A stretch of DNA of 37,078 nt from a virus. Both the position numbers and the translations under genes were made by a program. The notes under the pieces are model-generated. The model was not told where the DNA came from and searched no databases. It saw nothing but the letters and a program-made list of their open reading frames with translations. Location: positions 1 through 37,078 of IMG/VR virus record IMGVR_UViG_3300009506_000255. One strand, given 5' to 3'. Of the stretch, positions 1-7,830 are shown piece by piece. Position 1 is the first letter of the stretch; each line of letters starts with the position of its first letter.

Positions 1-2
1 AG

Positions 3-164
3 CTACGGCAGCATACAGAACTGGCCGTCAACGACGACGACATGGAAGACGCTGGCGTCTTTTCTGTTGAATGCCAGGGTGAGATTATCTTCGCCGGGCT
101 CCAGAACGATGCCGGCAATTGGATATGCCGAGTTCACCCGGCGTTCTTGCCAGATGAAAACTGA
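3..164 (+). CDS. C-terminal end of a truncated hypothetical protein
   Basis: An open frame enters from the left edge and stops with TGA at 162-164, giving 53 residues that end HPAFLPDEN. It is acidic (NDDDMEDAG) and contains a plausible beta-rich segment (GEIIFAGLQNDAGNWICRV). The start is outside the window. It is on the same strand as all following genes and is followed by a structured intergenic stretch. No family is recognised. Confidence 0.5.
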   Translation, partial: LRQHTELAVNDDDMEDAGVFSVECQGEIIFAGLQNDAGNWICRVHPAFLPDEN

Positions 165-177
165 GCAGCAAAGAACC

Positions 178-249
178 GCCCCCGCTGTGCCGGCCCGCAT
201 GAAGGTAGGCCAACCGGCAACCACGACGCGTAGAGCCCACGGCGGGGGC
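178..249 (+). other. Strong imperfectly looped hairpin in the 165-272 intergenic gap
   Basis: Bases 178-189 pair with 238-249 as 12 consecutive pairs including one G-U. An inner CCGG/CCGG helix (190-193 with 214-217) is possible. The 3' side is followed by CTTGTTGT rather than a clean T-run, so it could be a weak terminator for the upstream gene or a structured leader of the gene at 273. No coding frame with a ribosome binding site fits this stretch. Confidence 0.5.
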
Positions 250-272
250 CTTGTTGTAGAAAGGAGAAAACG

Positions 273-704
273 ATGTTGAGACTACGATTCAACGGTGAAG
301 GCGTGTCGCGGTGTATCAAGCACGCACTGGCGAGCGAGAAGCACAATGCCACCTACAGCGATGACCGGGACAATCCGGGTCCGGGCCTCTGGTTCGTCAA
401 GGACGATGGCGTGTATATCCTGAGCAACGGCGATCCGGGGGACGTCTTGGAGGATGGGGATACCAAGCTGTTCGTCGTCTATGCGGACGGCTTCGATCCC
501 AAGAAGGTGGACTTCGACGATTGGTACCATCGGGCCCGGGAGGGCCTCGGGGGCGACGACTTCGTGGACGTGATCGACCTGGGTAAGGATATGCACCCGG
601 AAATGGTGGAGGCTCTGCGAGAAGGCATCGTAGATCTTGTACTGGACGTGAATCAGACGACCTTCACAATCCGGGCCTTCAAGCGAAAAGGAGCCAAGGT
701 ATGA
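273..704 (+). CDS. DUF3085-like small protein
   Basis: 143 aa, starting at ATG 273 behind GAAAGGAGAAAACG. The N-terminal half (RCIKHALASEKHNATY, then GPGLWFVKDDGVYILSNG) resembles the DUF3085 family found on plasmids and phages: a short helix followed by a PGLW...DGVY..SNG strand pattern. The C-terminal half is acidic and ends in a basic tail (FKRKGAKV). Function is unknown. Its TGA overlaps the next ATG (ATGA), so the two are translationally coupled. The family call is from pattern memory only. Confidence 0.7.
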   Translation: MLRLRFNGEGVSRCIKHALASEKHNATYSDDRDNPGPGLWFVKDDGVYILSNGDPGDVLEDGDTKLFVVYADGFDPKKVDFDDWYHRAREGLGGDDFVDVIDLGKDMHPEMVEALREGIVDLVLDVNQTTFTIRAFKRKGAKV

Positions 705-1012
705 TCGAGATCGGATATCTATCACAATCGTCTTGGAAGCAAGAGGCCTTCCTAAGAAGGCTTGCGATGCACCTCACCGGTTCGAAGGACTTCCGGTACT
801 CGGAGATCGAGGCGGTGTGGTACTTAGGTGGCGGCTACTGGCGGGCCGCGTTGAGTCTTCCATCCTGTAGGCTTTGGACGCTTATCAATCCGAGTTTAGC
901 AGATGACCAGATCGCCGTGGTAACGGAGGCGATGAAGGTGCTTATCAATGGAGAGCATTCATCCTTGGTCCCGAAGGGAGGAGATCATGAAGACGAAACA
1001 GTTCGGCGTTGA
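701..1012 (+). CDS. Hypothetical protein, 103 aa
   Basis: Starts in a 4-nt ATGA overlap with the upstream gene and overlaps the start of the next gene by 26 nt. It contains a mixed alpha/beta segment with Trp/Tyr-rich stretch VWYLGGGYWRAAL and no recognisable domain. The C-terminal ~25 residues lie over the next gene's ribosome binding site and start. Confidence 0.65.
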   Translation: MIEIGYLSQSSWKQEAFLRRLAMHLTGSKDFRYSEIEAVWYLGGGYWRAALSLPSCRLWTLINPSLADDQIAVVTEAMKVLINGEHSSLVPKGGDHEDETVRR

Positions 1013-1610
1013 CACCTTCCGCTGGCTCTGCGACCGGTGTCTGGACCAGATAGAAGAGTGGCAGAGCGACCTGCTGTTACGTGACCGTCAGTGGATCGAG
1101 GGCAACCAGGGGGTGCCGTTCATCCACGCGACCCGCAAGTGGGGGACGCACATCATCGGCCTGGACCGTCTCAGCAGTTATCCACCCCGTGGTGAGTTAG
1201 CCCCCTACATGTTCATCAGGGCCTACCGCGACACCTTCCTCGATGGCAAGATTGAGTGGCTCAAGGCGGTTGAGCAGCAACACGACGTGTTGCAGTGGCT
1301 GTACTTCGACGGTGTGAAATTCCAGCCTACGACGTTCGAACGTGCGCTGGATATCGTCCGGAGCTACGTGAGCCTGATCGGACGGGTCTGGCGCCGACCG
1401 GCTCTGGAGTGCCTGTGTGAAGACACGTCCCTGCCCGTGTGTATCTACACTCAGAACATGCGGATTGCGGTGGTGGTCGCGGAGCGTAACCCGGTGGCGA
1501 TGGATGGCGGGGCGGACAAAGCGGCCCTGCTGAAACTGATCCTGGAGGCAGACGGCCACCTTGTGTGGCTCAACCCGGAGGCCCGCCATGAGCAGCGCTG
1601 CGCGTCTTAG
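987..1610 (+). CDS. Hypothetical protein, 207 aa
   Basis: Start ATG 987 was chosen because GGGAGGAG lies 6-12 nt upstream; an in-frame ATG at 948 lacks a good ribosome binding site. It is a soluble, Trp- and Arg-rich alpha/beta protein with an N-terminal CDRCLDQIEEW and a central segment GLDRLSSYPPRG. No family recognised. The end overlaps the next gene by 23 nt, consistent with coupled translation. Confidence 0.7.
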   Translation: MKTKQFGVDTFRWLCDRCLDQIEEWQSDLLLRDRQWIEGNQGVPFIHATRKWGTHIIGLDRLSSYPPRGELAPYMFIRAYRDTFLDGKIEWLKAVEQQHDVLQWLYFDGVKFQPTTFERALDIVRSYVSLIGRVWRRPALECLCEDTSLPVCIYTQNMRIAVVVAERNPVAMDGGADKAALLKLILEADGHLVWLNPEARHEQRCAS

Positions 1611-1803
1611 GAGAAAGAACGTCAAGCGGATGTGCCTGAAGCACGGGGCGTTCCTGGGGCACTCCCAGGACGTCCAGTATTGGGTGTGTGACGGGCAGGT
1701 CTGGCAGGTTCAGCCCCGCAGAGCGGCGATCTGGGGGTACTACTTTGACTTCCGGGCGGCGGTGCGACGGGGCGAAATCGCGGGCTTCGTGTCCGCCAAC
1801 TAG
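1588..1803 (+). CDS. Small basic hypothetical protein, 71 aa
   Basis: ATG 1588 follows GGAGG by about 8 nt and lies inside the end of the upstream gene. The N-terminus is strongly basic (RLRRKNVKRMCLK), suggesting nucleic-acid contact, followed by a Trp/Tyr-rich strand region (YWVCDGQVWQV). No known domain. Confidence 0.6.
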   Translation: MSSAARLRRKNVKRMCLKHGAFLGHSQDVQYWVCDGQVWQVQPRRAAIWGYYFDFRAAVRRGEIAGFVSAN

Positions 1804-1858
1804 AAGAGTCACGCCCGGCTATTTATGGGGGACCGACCTATTTTTCTGAAAGGGAAAC

Positions 1859-2071
1859 ATGATGGCAAAGACAGAGAACAACGCAGTGGCGATCCAGACC
1901 TTCAAGACGGAGAAAGAGTGCAAGCACGTCATTCGCTTCGCCCCGGAAGGCAAGGCCGTGGTGGGCGACAAGGAAGTGGACGAGTTGTCCTCGTCGGTCT
2001 ACATCGACAAGCGGGTGCTCGATCACCTGGGCAACCCGGAGAAGGTCGTCGTGACCGTCGCGGCGGGCTGA
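1859..2071 (+). CDS. Small hypothetical protein, 70 aa
   Basis: ATG-ATG at 1859/1862; either may be used, with AAAGGGAAAC upstream. The sequence KTEKECKHVIRFAP...VDELSSSVYIDKRVLDHLGNPEKVVVTV is a compact beta-alpha-beta arrangement often seen in small phage proteins of unknown role. It is followed by a copy of the dispersed palindrome. Confidence 0.65.
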   Translation: MMAKTENNAVAIQTFKTEKECKHVIRFAPEGKAVVGDKEVDELSSSVYIDKRVLDHLGNPEKVVVTVAAG

Positions 2072-2074
2072 CAC

Positions 2075-2088
2075 GTACGAAACCGTAG
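2075..2088. promoter_or_regulatory. Copy 1 of dispersed near-palindrome NTACGRWWNCGTAG
   Basis: GTACGAAACCGTAG, followed by a half site (CTGTAG) at 2093-2098. It lies 39 nt upstream of the ATG of the next gene. The same motif recurs at 4761, 23712, 30752 and 33843, each time just ahead of a gene start; see findings. Confidence 0.5.
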
Positions 2089-2126
2089 TGAACTGTAGCA
2101 TCAACCTCAACCGAAAGGGAAAGACG

Positions 2127-2324
2127 ATGAAAACACGTACAGAGATCAACGATCATTCAGCGTCCCATCACGGCTACCGCAGCCCGGGCTTCCAGGTCAT
2201 TGGCCGCTACGGTCACGGTATCGGGGACGCACTGTTGGGTTGCAAACGGTTCCACGATCAGGCGGATCGGCTGGCCCGGTCCTGTGCCCGGCGGAGCCGC
2301 TTCCAGGAGATCGTCATTCAGTGA
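2127..2324 (+). CDS. Small hypothetical protein, 65 aa
   Basis: ATG 2127 follows the recurring leader CGAAAGGGAAAGACG; an upstream GTG at 2088 has no ribosome binding site. The protein is His-rich at the N-terminus (NDHSASHHGYRS) and Arg-rich at the C-terminus (RLARSCARRSRFQE). No domain recognised. Confidence 0.6.
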   Translation: MKTRTEINDHSASHHGYRSPGFQVIGRYGHGIGDALLGCKRFHDQADRLARSCARRSRFQEIVIQ

Positions 2325-2338
2325 GGCTATCATGGGCG

Positions 2339-2365
2339 GGGAGTGGGCTCAGCCTGGACACTCCC
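2339..2365 (+). other. Intergenic hairpin
   Basis: GGGAGTG (2339-2345) pairs with CACTCCC (2359-2365) across a 13-nt loop in the 2325-2409 gap. There is no T-tract, so it may be a processing or mRNA-stability hairpin rather than a terminator. Nothing else is visible in this gap. Confidence 0.35.
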
Positions 2366-2409
2366 GGCGCTCCAGGGAAGAACGAACCCGAACGTGAAAG
2401 GGAAAGACG

Positions 2410-2676
2410 ATGGACAAGGACACCTATCTGACGATGGCGCAGATCTGCGAGCGGTTCGAGGGATGGGCGCAGGCTTTTGGCGTCGACCCGGGCCCGCGGA
2501 TCGACCGCATGATGGACCTGGAGAACGTGCACAAGACCGTCGGCCTGGACCTGGAAGGTCTGTTGGCGGCGCGGGACCAGGACTTCTTGCATGACGTGGC
2601 GGGGATCACCCGACACATGGACCGCACGACGGGGAAGCTGACCGACTGCTTCTTGCCGCGCTACGCGAAACGCTAA
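2410..2676 (+). CDS. Small acidic hypothetical protein, 88 aa
   Basis: ATG 2410 behind TGAAAGGGAAAGACG. Mostly helical by inspection (AQICERFEGWAQAFG, LENVHKTVGLDLEGLLAARD). No motif recognised. Part of the string of small early-type genes that share the extended leader. Confidence 0.65.
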   Translation: MDKDTYLTMAQICERFEGWAQAFGVDPGPRIDRMMDLENVHKTVGLDLEGLLAARDQDFLHDVAGITRHMDRTTGKLTDCFLPRYAKR

Positions 2677-2705
2677 TACGGGAACGACCACGAAAGGAAG
2701 AGACG

Positions 2706-3056
2706 ATGATCGAATACACATTGGATTGGAAAGCCAACGCGGCAGCCAGAGACGCGCTGTGGCGGGAGAAGATGGGTAAGAGTCAAGCCTTACCCAAGAA
2801 GCTCTGCGTGGGCAAGGTGTTTACGTTGGTGGTTTGTGACGGGAAGGTCCTGTACGAAGTCGCTGGCACTTTCGATGGAACGCGCGGGGGTGTTCTGACC
2901 TCGGAGTGCTTCGTGAAGCTGGTTGATGGCGGACCGGACAACTACATGGATGCCGTCCTCGGTGAGGGCGGCTGGTTCCCAAGCTCCGCGATCGAACCTC
3001 TGGTTTTACGAACGCACGGACTGAATGAACTCTTTGGTGGCGCAGTCACCGGATAG
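2706..3056 (+). CDS. Hypothetical protein, 116 aa
   Basis: ATG 2706 behind CGAAAGGAAGAGACG. An N-terminal helix rich in Ala/Arg (NAAARDALWREKMGKS) precedes a beta-rich domain (KVFTLVVCDGKVLYEVAGTF). No known domain. Confidence 0.65.
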   Translation: MIEYTLDWKANAAARDALWREKMGKSQALPKKLCVGKVFTLVVCDGKVLYEVAGTFDGTRGGVLTSECFVKLVDGGPDNYMDAVLGEGGWFPSSAIEPLVLRTHGLNELFGGAVTG

Positions 3057-3075
3057 ATACAGAAAGGAGATACCC

Positions 3076-3378
3076 ATGGGAGCATGTTATGACAGTGAAG
3101 TGATTCCTGATCCGGAACTGAAGATGACGGACGAGGAAGTACGCAAGGCCTGCCGGGCAGCCTTTGAGGAGAGCCGCTACCTGAACGGCCATGGCGGCTA
3201 CAGCGGAACGCTGGCCGAGAAGCACGACGTGGAGATTCGCCGGGGCAAGGTGTTCGACGACCGAAACACGGCCGATCACTACCTCTGTGAGGAACTGGAC
3301 AGCCGCAAGTGGGGACCGGCCGACTGCGTGCCGGTCAAGGGTCAGGGCTGGCTGGTCGGTGGCTGGTGCAGCAGCTAG
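3076..3378 (+). CDS. Hypothetical protein, 100 aa
   Basis: ATG 3076 has GAAAGGAGATACCC upstream, so the longer frame from 3025 is rejected. The sequence begins MGACYDSEVIPDPELK, followed by a helical segment (DEEVRKACRAAFEESR) and a Gly/Trp-rich C-terminus (KGQGWLVGGWCSS). Unknown function. Confidence 0.65.
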   Translation: MGACYDSEVIPDPELKMTDEEVRKACRAAFEESRYLNGHGGYSGTLAEKHDVEIRRGKVFDDRNTADHYLCEELDSRKWGPADCVPVKGQGWLVGGWCSS

Positions 3379-3391
3379 AAAGGAAAGAACG

Positions 3392-3835
3392 ATGGCTAAC
3401 TACGAAGCAGCATGTCGGAGCAACTACTTCCGCGTCAAGGATGAACAGGCGTTTCGTGCCTGGGCCAAGGCGCGGAACCTGGAAATCTTCCCAAGCGGGC
3501 CAGATCGGGAGTTCTGCGATCAGTACGACGAAGTATCGGAAGTATCGGATCATCAACAGAGCTTCATGATCTCGCATGAGGACGGAACGTGGCCGGTGTT
3601 TTTCTACGACGACAACGATAAAGACTGTGAATGTGACGTGGTTGAAGAGTTGGCCCAACACCTGCACCCGGACGATATAGCTGTCTTAATGGAAGCCGGG
3701 CACGAGAAGCTGCGGTATGTCTGTGGCCATGCGATCGCAGTCAACGCCAAAGGCGAAACGGTGGCGATCCACCTGTCGGACATCTACGACAAAGCCCGAC
3801 ATTTGGGTGAGAACCTCACGTTCTGTGAGTACTGA
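3392..3835 (+). CDS. Acidic hypothetical protein, 147 aa
   Basis: ATG 3392 follows AGAAAGGAAAGAACG. The pattern FRVKDEQAFRAWAKARNLEIF, then beta strands (WPVFFYDDND) and a VEELAQHLHPDDIAVLMEAG segment, is typical of small globular proteins on phages and plasmids (anti-restriction or signalling-like folds are possible, not shown). High Asp/Glu content. No definite family. Confidence 0.7.
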   Translation: MANYEAACRSNYFRVKDEQAFRAWAKARNLEIFPSGPDREFCDQYDEVSEVSDHQQSFMISHEDGTWPVFFYDDNDKDCECDVVEELAQHLHPDDIAVLMEAGHEKLRYVCGHAIAVNAKGETVAIHLSDIYDKARHLGENLTFCEY

Positions 3836-3846
3836 GAGGATGGGCC

Positions 3847-4257
3847 ATGAACCCGCGAATCGAGAAATTCATCACCGAGCTGAGGAAGTGGAAAGTACAA
3901 GACGATCAGGTCGCCTCGGAGCACCCAGAGATAAAGGATGGATACTTCAGTGCCTACGACGAGGCCCGCGCCGATTCCAACGAAGGTCTATCCAACATCG
4001 TTGAGAGCTTCCTGGCTGAGTTGGATGAGCGTCCGATCAACCCCCACGCCGACGTGACGAGCCTGATCGAGGAGTACGGCGACCTGAAAGACGCTCTGCC
4101 TTCGACGCGGCGGCAACTGCTGGAAGACAAGGACTGGACGGTAGACGCGGCCCAGGCCCTGCTCGATCTAGCCCGGGAATACGGCTGGTTCATGCTGCGG
4201 AGCGCCCTGGCGTTGGCGATGGTGCTGGGTATCGAAGATGGGACCAAAGACCTTTGA
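3847..4257 (+). CDS. Hypothetical helical protein, 136 aa
   Basis: ATG 3847 has GAGAGGATGGG upstream. The protein looks mostly alpha-helical (IEKFITELRKWKVQ, IVESFLAELDERP, LLDLAREYGWFML) and acidic. No catalytic motif is visible. It sits 11 nt after the previous stop and 12 nt before the next gene. Confidence 0.65.
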   Translation: MNPRIEKFITELRKWKVQDDQVASEHPEIKDGYFSAYDEARADSNEGLSNIVESFLAELDERPINPHADVTSLIEEYGDLKDALPSTRRQLLEDKDWTVDAAQALLDLAREYGWFMLRSALALAMVLGIEDGTKDL

Positions 4258-4269
4258 AAGGAGAAAACG

Positions 4270-4755
4270 ATGGGCTTTGACTTGTACGGCAAGAACCCGG
4301 CCTGCGAGGCGGGGCAGTACTTCCGCAACAGCGTCTGGGGCTGGCATCCCCTGGCGGATTACGTGCTCAGCACGTGCTACGACCTGATGAGCGCGGAGGA
4401 GATGCAGTACTGGCACACCAACGACGGTCAGTTGGTCTCGGACGTGACGGCGCACAACATCGCCGTGCGGTTGAACCAGTTGCTGGCCAGTGGCAGCGTG
4501 GCCCGCTTTGAGGCCAAGCACGAGGCGGAGCGTAAGTCCTTACCGAAACAGACCTGCCAGTGGTGCAACGGGACGGGGTTTCGGGACGACGAGGTTGGGC
4601 AGCAAGCCCGGGAGGCAAACCCGGAGTTCACCTGCAACGGCTGTAATGGCACCGGGGAAATGGATGATTGGGACAGCCACTATCCTTTCTCGGAAGAGAA
4701 CGTCCAGAGATTTTCCGATTTCTGCGCCCTCAGCGGGGGGTTCACTATCTGTTAA
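4270..4755 (+). CDS. Phage protein with DnaJ-type CxxCxGxG zinc-finger repeats
   Basis: 161 aa; ATG 4270 follows TGAAAGGAGAAAACG. Residues around 95-130 carry two CxxCxGxG motifs (CQWCNGTG and CNGCNGTG), the zinc-binding signature of the DnaJ cysteine-rich domain, but there is no J domain. The N-terminal part begins MGFDLYGKNP, a start shared by several small phage and plasmid proteins. Likely a zinc-binding accessory protein; the partner is unknown. Confidence 0.75.
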   Translation: MGFDLYGKNPACEAGQYFRNSVWGWHPLADYVLSTCYDLMSAEEMQYWHTNDGQLVSDVTAHNIAVRLNQLLASGSVARFEAKHEAERKSLPKQTCQWCNGTGFRDDEVGQQAREANPEFTCNGCNGTGEMDDWDSHYPFSEENVQRFSDFCALSGGFTIC

Positions 4756-4760
4756 CCTAC

Positions 4761-4774
4761 CTACGATTTCGTAG
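4761..4774. promoter_or_regulatory. Copy 2 of dispersed near-palindrome
   Basis: CTACGATTTCGTAG, with perfect 6-bp arms around a 2-nt centre. It lies 20 nt upstream of the ATG at 4795, between the stop of the zinc-finger gene and the leader of the DUF3150-like gene, so it is well placed as an operator for the AAA module. Confidence 0.55.
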
Positions 4775-4794
4775 GGAAACGAAAGGAAAGAACG

Positions 4795-5664
4795 ATGTCT
4801 ATTCAAGAAAGAGCGATGCTGGTGAAGCTGTCGATTTCGCAGTGGAACCCGGTGATCTTCGACAAGGAGAAGAGCGAAGAGTTGGCGGCGGCCAACGGTA
4901 CAACGAAGGAATGGCTGGGCGCCGAGAAGCGGCTGGTGGCCAAGGAGTCGACCGATCCGATCGGGTCGGCGTTCAGTAACCTGCGGCTGTTCCACTACTC
5001 GCTGACGCTGCCGTGGTCGGACGACGGGTGGCGCATCCTGCCGACGGGGGTGTATACTCCCTACCAAGCGGGGGTCAAGGAGCGGACGGATCAGGCGATG
5101 GAGTTGGTGTACGAACTGGACCGAAACTTCCCCCAGTTGAAGGAAGACGCGAAGGAGCATCTGAACGGCGCGTATCATGATGAAGACTACCCAACGGATC
5201 TCATTGCGCGGTACGGGGTGCGCACGGCGGTGCGGCCGATTCCGCAGGGCGAGTATCTTAAGGTGGCTGTGGCCGAGGACGAGCTGGCGCGTCTCCGGGA
5301 GAACGTCACGGCGAATGTCAACGCTCAGATCAAAGCCTCGGTGCTCAGTTTGTGGGAGCGGTTGCGGGAAGTAGTCGCCAAGATGGCCGAACGGATGTCG
5401 GCGGAGAAGCCCCGTGTCTACGATACGGTGGTGACCAACATCGACGATCTCGTCAAGATCCTGCCGCAGTTGAACATCACGGATGATCCGGACCTCGACC
5501 AGATTGCGCAGGAAGTCAAGGAACAGTTGACGGTCTACCGACCGGACGCCCTGCGCCAGAGTTCGTCGGCCCGGGCCACGGTGGCGATCAAGGCGAACAA
5601 CGCCTTGAAGAAGATCGACGCCATGATCGAGCGGGGTCGCAAGATCGACCTCGACCTGGAATAG
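4795..5664 (+). CDS. DUF3150-like protein, partner of AAA ATPase
   Basis: 289 aa; ATG 4795 behind CGAAAGGAAAGAACG. The order of features matches DUF3150 proteins: an N-terminal MLVKLSISQWNP strand, a central Tyr/Trp segment (LPWSDDGWRILPTG), and a long helical C-terminus (LWERLREVVAKMAERM). In phages, DUF3150 proteins are commonly encoded next to MoxR/Ycf46-type AAA ATPases, as here (9-nt gap). The role is unknown; it may be a substrate adaptor or structural partner of the ATPase. Confidence 0.75.
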   Translation: MSIQERAMLVKLSISQWNPVIFDKEKSEELAAANGTTKEWLGAEKRLVAKESTDPIGSAFSNLRLFHYSLTLPWSDDGWRILPTGVYTPYQAGVKERTDQAMELVYELDRNFPQLKEDAKEHLNGAYHDEDYPTDLIARYGVRTAVRPIPQGEYLKVAVAEDELARLRENVTANVNAQIKASVLSLWERLREVVAKMAERMSAEKPRVYDTVVTNIDDLVKILPQLNITDDPDLDQIAQEVKEQLTVYRPDALRQSSSARATVAIKANNALKKIDAMIERGRKIDLDLE

Positions 5665-5673
5665 GAGGAGACC

Positions 5674-7194
5674 ATGATCACGCTGAAACCATATCGCCGG
5701 GCGGCGGTGCCGCTGCTGGCGGTGCAGACGGCCGACCCCGCTGAAATTGTGCGGCTGGCGGTCAGAGAGGCCAGCAACGGTCAGGACTATCCCGTCGTAG
5801 TGTGGGATTGCATTCACGGGATCGTCCCGCGCAACGAAGCGGGGCAGGCCCTGGCCGACATGCTCAATTCCGACGGCAACGGGACCACAATGGACCCCAA
5901 GATCGCCACGAGCAACCCGGTGGAAGCCTTGATGAAGATCGAGCAGCTGGGCGACACCGAGGCGGCCGAGAATGGGATTGTTGTGATGCTAGGCTTGGCC
6001 GACGTGCTCGCGGATGCGCAGGCGGGCATCCCGGCCCGGCAAGCGGTCTGGAACCTTAGAGACGTCTTATCCCGGCAGAGAGTGTTGCTGGTGATGACGG
6101 TGCCGATGGGGTGGGTCAACCCGTTCCCTGACGACATCGCCGTGTTGGTGGCGCCCCTGCCGGGCCGCGAAGAACAAGAGGACATGGCGGTCAAGCTGTG
6201 CGAGTCCTCCAAACTCCCGGTGCCATCGACAGAGGACCGGAAGCATATCGGCGACGCCTTGCTGGGCCTGAGCGCCTTTGCCGCCGAGCAGGCGGTGGCC
6301 CTGTCGCTGACCAAGGAAGGGATCGACAAGGAGAGCGTGCGTGCCAGAAAACGCCAACAGATAGGTGAGACGCGGGGTTTGTCCGTGTACGAAGGACGAG
6401 AGACGCTCACGTCGATCGCTGGAATCCGACAGGCGAAGAAGTACGTGGTGGGCCTGGCCCGGAGCAAGAAGAACTACGGCGCTATTGCCTGGATGGACGA
6501 GTTTGAAAAGGCCATATCGGCCAACAAGAGCGACTCATCCGGTGTGACCCAGGACCAGACGCAGCAGTTCTTGTCCTACATGGACAACCCGAACGTCGAC
6601 GGTCTGCTGCTCGTGGGGGTGCCGGGCGGCGGCAAGAGCGCCATCGTGAAATGCGTTGGGAACGAGGTCGGAATCCCCACGATCCAGGTGGATGTCGGTG
6701 CCATGAAAGCCGGGATCGTCGGCCAGTCGGAGCAGCTCGTGCGCACGGCGTTCAGCGTCCTAACGGCGGTGAGTGGCGGGAGGTTGTTGGTGATTGCCAC
6801 CTGCAACTCGATCGACGTGTTGACCCCGGAAATGAGGAGACGATTCAACCGTGGGATCATGTACTTCGATTATCCCGACGGCGAAGAACGCGAAGCGATC
6901 CTCGAGCTGTACCTGGACAAGTTTGGCTTGGACAGGGCGCAAGATATGCCGGATATGACCGACTGGACGGGTGCCGAAATTCGCCAATGCTGCGACTTGG
7001 CCGATACGTTGGGGTTGAGCATGGTCGAGGCTTCGAAGTTTATCGTCCCCGTATGCGTCAGTGCCGCGGAACAGATGGCCGCCCTGCGCAAACAGGCCAG
7101 CGGTCGGTATCTGTCGGCCTCTTATGAGGGGGTCTACCTGTTCAAGGACCGGCCCAGAACCACATCGACTACCCGTAAGGTGTCCGTGAATTAG
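5674..7194 (+). CDS. Ycf46-like AAA ATPase with apparently permuted Walker B
   Basis: 506 aa; ATG 5674 has AGGAGG upstream. Residues 1-230 follow the N-terminal domain plan of Ycf46-type AAA proteins (YPVVVWDCIHG near 39-49; LPGREEQ near 162). The ATPase core has Walker A GVPGGGKS (315-322), sensor-1-like VIATCNS (373-379) and an arginine cluster RRRF (388-391). The acidic strand that looks like Walker B, AIAWMDEFEKAI (270-281), lies before Walker A instead of between it and sensor 1. ATP-driven remodelling is expected; the substrate is unknown. The neighbours (DUF3150-, Ycf35- and DUF2997-like) suggest one complex. Confidence 0.85.
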   Translation: MITLKPYRRAAVPLLAVQTADPAEIVRLAVREASNGQDYPVVVWDCIHGIVPRNEAGQALADMLNSDGNGTTMDPKIATSNPVEALMKIEQLGDTEAAENGIVVMLGLADVLADAQAGIPARQAVWNLRDVLSRQRVLLVMTVPMGWVNPFPDDIAVLVAPLPGREEQEDMAVKLCESSKLPVPSTEDRKHIGDALLGLSAFAAEQAVALSLTKEGIDKESVRARKRQQIGETRGLSVYEGRETLTSIAGIRQAKKYVVGLARSKKNYGAIAWMDEFEKAISANKSDSSGVTQDQTQQFLSYMDNPNVDGLLLVGVPGGGKSAIVKCVGNEVGIPTIQVDVGAMKAGIVGQSEQLVRTAFSVLTAVSGGRLLVIATCNSIDVLTPEMRRRFNRGIMYFDYPDGEEREAILELYLDKFGLDRAQDMPDMTDWTGAEIRQCCDLADTLGLSMVEASKFIVPVCVSAAEQMAALRKQASGRYLSASYEGVYLFKDRPRTTSTTRKVSVN

Positions 7195-7210
7195 AAAGGA
7201 AGGTGAACCG

Positions 7211-7567
7211 ATGCCATGCGATTCAGTGGTGACTCAATCCGTCAACCTTGCCAATGCCATGCGCGACCTTGTGGCCGAGGCGCTCAAGGAACAAGGCTAC
7301 CAGATCGACAGCACGTCCAGCGAGACCCACATCTGGGCCTACAAACCCGGCTCCGAGTCGATCATCTGGAGGAAGGGCCAGGGGCTCATGGTTCAACGCC
7401 AGGGAGGTAGCCGCCGACAGCGTGAGGCCATGGAGGTAAAGAACCAAGCGGCCGTCAACGCATTGACCGTGGCCTACAGCAAGACGTGTGTCACCTGGGC
7501 GGCGCAGCGGGCGGGGTGGCAGGTCAAACAGACCGGCGCCAACACGCTGACCGTGACGCGGAGGTAG
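7211..7567 (+). CDS. Divergent Ycf35/DUF1257-like protein
   Basis: 118 aa; ATG 7211 behind AGAAAGGAAGGTGAACCG. The C-terminal pattern VNALTVAYSKTCVTWAAQRAGW..., ending in a short Thr/Val-rich strand, matches the end of DUF1257 (Ycf35) proteins, where a Q-R-Y-A-type helix precedes a GF/W strand. Ycf35-like genes are often next to Ycf46-like ATPase genes, and the same order is seen here. Similarity is weak and judged by eye; function is unknown. Confidence 0.55.
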   Translation: MPCDSVVTQSVNLANAMRDLVAEALKEQGYQIDSTSSETHIWAYKPGSESIIWRKGQGLMVQRQGGSRRQREAMEVKNQAAVNALTVAYSKTCVTWAAQRAGWQVKQTGANTLTVTRR

Positions 7568-7569
7568 TC

Positions 7570-7827
7570 ATGACAAAGACAGATCCAGTACTTGAATGGG
7601 ATAAGCCCATGACGTCAAAGCAGGCCGCAAAGTACCACCTAACCGGAGGCTTTGTGACAGTGGAACTTTATCGGGCACAGCAGCGCAGCCACGTGGAACT
7701 ACTGGAGTTGCTGAGAGTAGAGACGCAGTTTGGCGCGAATGACGGCGCGATGGACTTGGGCGAGCGCTTGCTAGAGATAGAGCGGCTCTGCTGCGCCGCC
7801 CTGGCCCAGGCCAAGGAAGGGAGGTAG
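7570..7827 (+). CDS. Small hypothetical protein, 85 aa
   Basis: ATG 7570 (MTKTDPVLEWDKP) is 2 nt after the previous stop, with GGAGG overlapping the upstream stop region. The body is helical (VELYRAQQRSHVELLELLRV) and may form a short coiled coil. It lies between the Ycf35-like and DUF2997-like genes. No domain recognised. Confidence 0.6.
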   Translation: MTKTDPVLEWDKPMTSKQAAKYHLTGGFVTVELYRAQQRSHVELLELLRVETQFGANDGAMDLGERLLEIERLCCAALAQAKEGR

Positions 7828-7830
7828 ACC

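Noticed and set aside
4540-5817. 425-aa minus-strand open frame
   Set aside because: Antisense shadow of the DUF3150-like gene and its neighbours in GC-rich DNA; no ribosome binding site and low-complexity Arg/Leu/His-rich translation.
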